In this document: positions 62,701 to 64,000 of the stretch, one piece after another | Layout of the letters: the number at the start of each line of letters is the position of its first letter | Position numbering within the stretch: position 1 is the first letter of the stretch | DNA from: Strix aluco | Taxonomy: Eukaryota; Chordata; Aves; Strigiformes; Strigidae | Reading direction: 5' to 3' | Length of the DNA: 64,000 nucleotides | Assembly: GCF_031877795.1 (NCBI RefSeq) | Contig: NC_133971.1 | Span: forward strand, 86,328,446-86,392,445 | Translations under genes and position numbers: made by a program | Notes under the pieces: model-generated | What the model was told of the DNA's origin: nothing | The model's database searches: none | The model's input: only the letters and a program-made list of their open reading frames with translations

Positions 62701-63191
62701 CATAAGCCAGGCCCTGACAATTCTCTATAGCTTTGCTCCAGAAGAATAACGCTGCCACAGTAGGTCCTGCCTGAAGTGAGCCAAGTCCAAAGCGAAGCAG
62801 TCAGTCTCTATGCTGAGCTGCACTGCTTGGCAAGTTCCAGGGGCAGCTGATGCTAAATCTTATATGTCATACCTGGGGAGTACAAATCTGAGCCATCAGC
62901 CCCCAAAACAGAGATAAGAGAGCAATTAGCAATATCAACACCTAAGAGCAAAACTGAGACTGAGGTATGAGCAGAGTCGACACGTGCAGCTGACATGTCA
63001 TGCTGGACCTCCCCACCCACGCCATGACCCAGCAAGACCTACTTGATGGTATGATCCCAAATCTTGACTGTCCAGTCAGAGCTGCAGGAAATGAAGACTT
63101 TCAAGTGGTAGGGATTCCAGCTGACTGAGTCCACGGCCATGTGATGGGCTTCAAACACATCCAGAAACTGGCTTGAATAGGATTTTGAACA
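14677..63191 (-). CDS. DNAI1: Dynein axonemal intermediate chain 1, 3' end of gene, four exons
   Basis: In transcript order the coding exons are 63191-63043, 62165-62066, 45753-45568 and 14781-14677. All junctions are GT-AG and in phase, giving 179 codons up to TAG-equivalent stop at 14677; human DNAI1 has about 699 residues, so about a quarter is visible. The sequence includes three WD40 blades: one ending [15 protein letters not shown], one with [20 protein letters not shown] and VFDL, and one with [18 protein letters not shown] helical tail containing [15 protein letters not shown] follows. DNAI1 is an intermediate chain of the ciliary outer dynein arm, where the WD propeller holds the heavy chains; loss causes primary ciliary dyskinesia in human. 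Introns are 877 bases, 16.3 kb and 30.8 kb. All earlier exons lie beyond 64000. Confidence 0.95.
14782..23979 (-). other. DNAI1: DNAI1 last intron, 3' portion
   Basis: About 9 kb with no coding exon recognised on either strand. A T22 tract lies at about 18203-18224 and a T9 run at 21910-21918. The 14.8-17.5 kb part is GC-rich and the 20-22.5 kb part AT-richer. I could not assign the rest to a repeat family by eye. Confidence 0.5.
23980..24470 (-). mobile_element. LTR-like element, minus orientation
   Basis: On the plus strand it begins TGAGACAAGTCTC and soon shows TTTATT (24011-24016), which reads as AATAAA on the minus strand close to the 3' end, as in LTRs. A purine-rich tract (24117-24160) and an A/T-rich block (24310-24430) follow. 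The left boundary fits an LTR terminus; the right boundary is uncertain and the element may extend towards 24900. Confidence 0.42.
25919..26480 (+). mobile_element. Solo ERV LTR (TGTCCTGGTTTTGGC family), copy 1
   Basis: 562 bases starting TGTCCTGGTTTTGGCTGGG and ending GTTTAAACCACGACA, the terminal sequences of a very common avian ERV LTR group. Flanking pentamers are CCTCA and CCCCA, a one-mismatch candidate for a 5-bp duplication. The same family recurs at 47373-47994. No gag or pol sequence is adjacent. The strand follows the usual consensus orientation. Confidence 0.8.
26481..28639 (-). other. DNAI1: DNAI1 last intron, segment without recognised elements
   Basis: No exon, RNA gene or clear repeat is seen in these 2.2 kb. 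Confidence 0.4.
28640..29043 (+). mobile_element. Old diverged CR1 3' fragment
   Basis: Degenerate but collinear with the CR1 3' region: GAGGGATGGAGGATTTGC..., GCTTGTTCACCCTGGAGAAGA, an AGGGAAGGATTCAACGTGACAT-like stretch, then GGTTGGACTAGAGAACCTCC and a T/G-rich tail. Much more diverged than the copy at 5058-5935, hence an older insertion. Confidence 0.7.
29044..33084 (-). other. DNAI1: DNAI1 last intron, mostly unassigned
   Basis: No coding exon is recognised. A T11 tract lies near 32118-32128. A short stretch at 31090-31150 (GCACTTCTGTAGCACCTTTC..., then GCATTTTACCAA) resembles the start of an ancient amniote MIR-type SINE and is listed separately. Confidence 0.4.
31090..31175 (+). repeat. 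Possible ancient MIR/CORE-SINE fragment
   Basis: GGCACTTCTGTAGCACCTTT, then AGCATTTTACCAAC and a C/A-rich segment, follow the order of the amniote MIR-type consensus (TTCTATAGCGCCTTTC ... GCGCTTTACAAAC). Short and diverged. Confidence 0.3.
33085..34098 (+). mobile_element. Solo ERV LTR, about 1 kb, with target-site duplication
   Basis: Begins TGCTGGGTCTGTGTGTG and ends CTCAAACCACAACA. CTTTG at 33080-33084 is repeated at 34100-34104, consistent with a 5-base target duplication with one extra A. The body contains ATAACATATTGAAGAAGGGG, which may be a degenerate TATA region, and a 33-base internal tandem repeat. The terminal GTGGTGCTCAG...AAACCACAACA resembles the end of the LTRs at 25919 and 47373, so the families may be related. 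Confidence 0.75.
33378..33455 (+). repeat. 33-bp tandem repeat, about 2.3 copies, inside the LTR
   Basis: The unit beginning TGCAGCCC(A/G)TGGTGAGAGG occupies 33378-33410 and 33411-33443 with one difference, and a third partial copy starts at 33444. Shorter TGCAGCCCGTGG echoes follow at about 33483. Confidence 0.85.
34430..34560 (+). mobile_element. Possible CR1 internal fragment
   Basis: AACAGGGACAAATGCAAGAT, then TTGCAAGAGAGCAGGGACAA, TTCCCTGCACAAATACAGG and ATTGTGGGGAGGGAG keep the order of the CR1 segment that encodes the KCxVLHLG..NP..YRLG region. Strongly diverged and short. Confidence 0.4.
34561..45567 (-). other. DNAI1: DNAI1 last intron, 5' portion
   Basis: 11 kb up to the donor AAG|GTAAGG at 45567. 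No coding exon, RNA gene or intact mobile element is recognised apart from a MIR-like fragment near 42.5 kb. Open frames here have no recognisable domain and no exon-like conservation. Confidence 0.45.
42505..42670 (+). repeat. Possible ancient MIR-type SINE fragment
   Basis: CAAAGTGGTTTACAAACATG and AATTAATTAAGCTGCAGATC, then AACCCTGCGA, GACATGAAGAGAGGAATGAA and CCAAGGTCAGACAAGAACCC, run in the same order as the amniote MIR consensus (CTTTACAAACATTAATTAATTAAG ... AACCC, GAGG, CAAGGTCA, GAACCCAGG). Confidence 0.5.
45568..45753 (-). CDS. DNAI1: DNAI1 penultimate coding exon
   Basis: 186 bases, 62 codons in phase 0: [14 protein letters not shown] at the start, a WD40 blade with [20 protein letters not shown], and [11 protein letters not shown] at the end. 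The acceptor is CCCCAG and the donor AAG|GTAAGG. Close to human throughout. Confidence 0.96.
47373..47994 (+). mobile_element. Solo ERV LTR (TGTCCTAGTTTTGGC family), copy 2
   Basis: 622 bases from TGTCCTAGTTTTGGCTGGG to GTTTAAACCACAACA, with the same internal landmarks as the copy at 25919: TGTGTTTTGGATTCAGTA, GAATGTTGATAAT, AGTTGTTGCTAAGA, then a long T/A-rich block before GTGGCTGCGTGGTG. Neither copy has adjoining internal sequence. Flanks CCAAG and CCAGT are only a partial match. Confidence 0.82.
54506..55028 (-). mobile_element. CR1 LINE 3' fragment, minus orientation
   Basis: The plus strand starts with the CR1 terminal repeat complement (CACAGAATCACAGAATCATC). Read on the minus strand the copy retains an open frame into the end of the CR1 reverse transcriptase region, with [20 protein letters not shown] and [18 protein letters not shown] readable. 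Low divergence suggests a fairly recent copy; it is heavily 5'-truncated. Confidence 0.93.
57078..57460 (-). mobile_element. Old CR1 3' fragment, minus orientation
   Basis: CATAGCATCACAGGGTTAGA, GAGGTTGGAAGAGGCC and CCAACCTCCTGCCCAAAGCAGG are followed by the CR1 3' coding tail with many substitutions and indels. More diverged than the copies at 54506 and 60903. Confidence 0.85.
60903..61200 (-). mobile_element. CR1 3' fragment, minus orientation
   Basis: AGAATCACAGAATGTTTTGA, GTTGGAAGGGACCTCAAAGA and CCAACTCCCTGCCATGGGCA are standard CR1 3' landmarks, followed by the complement of the terminal CR1 coding region. Truncated near 61200. Confidence 0.93.
62066..62165 (-). CDS. DNAI1: DNAI1 coding exon (WD40 blade)
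   Basis: 100 bases between the acceptor TTTTTACAG and the donor GGCAAG|GTGAG. The first base completes a Lys codon; the exon then encodes [20 protein letters not shown] and [13 protein letters not shown], almost identical to human. Confidence 0.96.
62166..63042 (-). other. DNAI1: DNAI1 intron, 877 bases
   Basis: Bounded by GTAGGT at 63042 and TTTTTACAG at 62166. No repeat or other feature is recognised. Confidence 0.7.
63043..63191 (-). CDS. DNAI1: DNAI1 coding exon (WD40 blade), first visible in transcript order
   Basis: 149 bases from the acceptor CATTGCAG to the donor CATCAA|GTAGGT. Encodes [20 protein letters not shown] and a WD repeat ending [18 protein letters not shown], then two bases of a split Lys codon. 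The FEAHH and WDHT motifs and the WD dipeptide are diagnostic. Confidence 0.96.
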
Positions 63192-64000
63192 CTGCAATGG
63201 AAAGAGCTAGTCAGTAATCAGAGCTAGACCTTCTTCTGGAGCTCACATTCCTGCTGAAAGATGCCTCTGAATACTTGTATGGCCTCCTAGGCTCTTCTGG
63301 GCTGGCTGGGAAGAGGTGGCTGGTACCCAGAGGTACTACAGAAATGAAATAATTTAGCACATGCTGTTTCACCCCACTTGCAGGCAACACTGAGCTCTCC
63401 TCTGCAATACACAGAGGCAGGAATTGAAGTTGTCTGATTGGATTTACAGCCAGAGGCAGGCCCCAGAGCCCATTCTCCACTGCAGGAGATCCATCGCCTT
63501 CCTGCCAACCCCCGGCTCCTGCCGTGCCTCTGTAAAAGGCTCTCAGGAAAGGCAGGGGAAAGACAGCTCTTGTGTTGCTCAGGAGCACACAGCACCGTGT
63601 GCATTTGAAGTGTTGCAAATAAAACCAGTGGTAATGGTGCTCTCAGCACAAGAATAACCTATCAGACCCTTTGGCTCTAAGGATTTTGGGAACATGCCAA
63701 AAGTCCTTTCCCTGCCATCACCCTGCAGCAGCCTGCTCTAAGAGCCTGCCCCACCACATGACTCTGCAGATCTTTCTCTTGTGGCATTTGTGACTTCCCA
63801 GAGGGGAGTGAGAATCACACGAGGTTGGCCAGCAATCAGACGTGTCCCTGATGGGCAGGTGGGCCACCCTGTACCCCAGTCAACAGCAGCCTGTAAACTG
63901 GGCAAAATCTGCACATGCACATGAAGGTCAGGCCAGCAGCATAACAGCTGTGGGTGCTACTGAATGGCAAAATGTAGGACGTGTGCAAGAGCTGGAAAAC
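63192..64000 (-). other. DNAI1: DNAI1 intron running out of the window
   Basis: No further exon is visible in these 800 bases; the next upstream exon must lie beyond the window edge. Confidence 0.55.

Noticed and set aside
1-64000. CRISPR arrays, bacterial operons, tRNA or rRNA genes
   Set aside because: No regularly spaced direct repeats, no compact prokaryotic coding blocks and no cloverleaf with A/B boxes were recognised; all real genes are spliced vertebrate genes.

Overview
The window looks like nuclear DNA of a bird. It carries spliced vertebrate genes with orthodox GT-AG introns, 3'-anchored fragments of CR1 LINEs (the dominant avian retroposon) and solo LTRs of types common in neoavian genomes. 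The gene set DCTN3 - RPP25L - ENHO - DNAI1 matches human 9p13.3, a region whose avian counterpart lies on the Z chromosome, so Z linkage is likely (inference from synteny; nothing in the window proves it). I cannot name a species.

Layout. (1) 1-3143, plus strand: the last five coding exons of DCTN3, the p24 subunit of dynactin; the 5' half of the gene lies outside. (2) 3.9-8.1 kb, plus: RPP25L, with a CpG-rich promoter and non-coding first exon, a 2.5 kb intron in the 5'UTR that holds a GC-rich minisatellite and a CR1 copy, and a single coding exon for an Alba-domain protein. (3) 8.1-10.3 kb: intergenic DNA ending in a solo LTR. (4) 10.6-13.45 kb, plus: ENHO (adropin), with a very GC-rich promoter and first exon, one 5'UTR intron and a 61-codon reading frame in exon 2. 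(5) 14.5-64 kb, minus: the 3' end of DNAI1 (axonemal outer-arm dynein intermediate chain 1). Only four coding exons fall in the window, separated by introns of about 0.9, 16.3 and 30.8 kb. ENHO and DNAI1 converge tail to tail. Almost all of the last 50 kb is DNAI1 intron, with LTR and CR1 remnants and no nested gene that I recognise.

Function. The genes do not form an operon-like system; their proximity is ancestral vertebrate synteny. DCTN3 serves cytoplasmic dynein and DNAI1 axonemal dynein, RPP25L is a paralogue of an RNase P/MRP subunit, and ENHO encodes a small membrane or secreted peptide linked to energy balance.

Most notable points: the ENHO product is clearly adropin at both ends but lacks much of the middle of the mammalian hormone segment; its mRNA has two upstream ORFs, one overlapping the start codon; CNTFR, which sits between RPP25L and ENHO in human, is absent from the 4.6 kb between them here; and the final intron of DNAI1 is very large. 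I found no CRISPR array, tRNA, rRNA or prokaryotic-type system.
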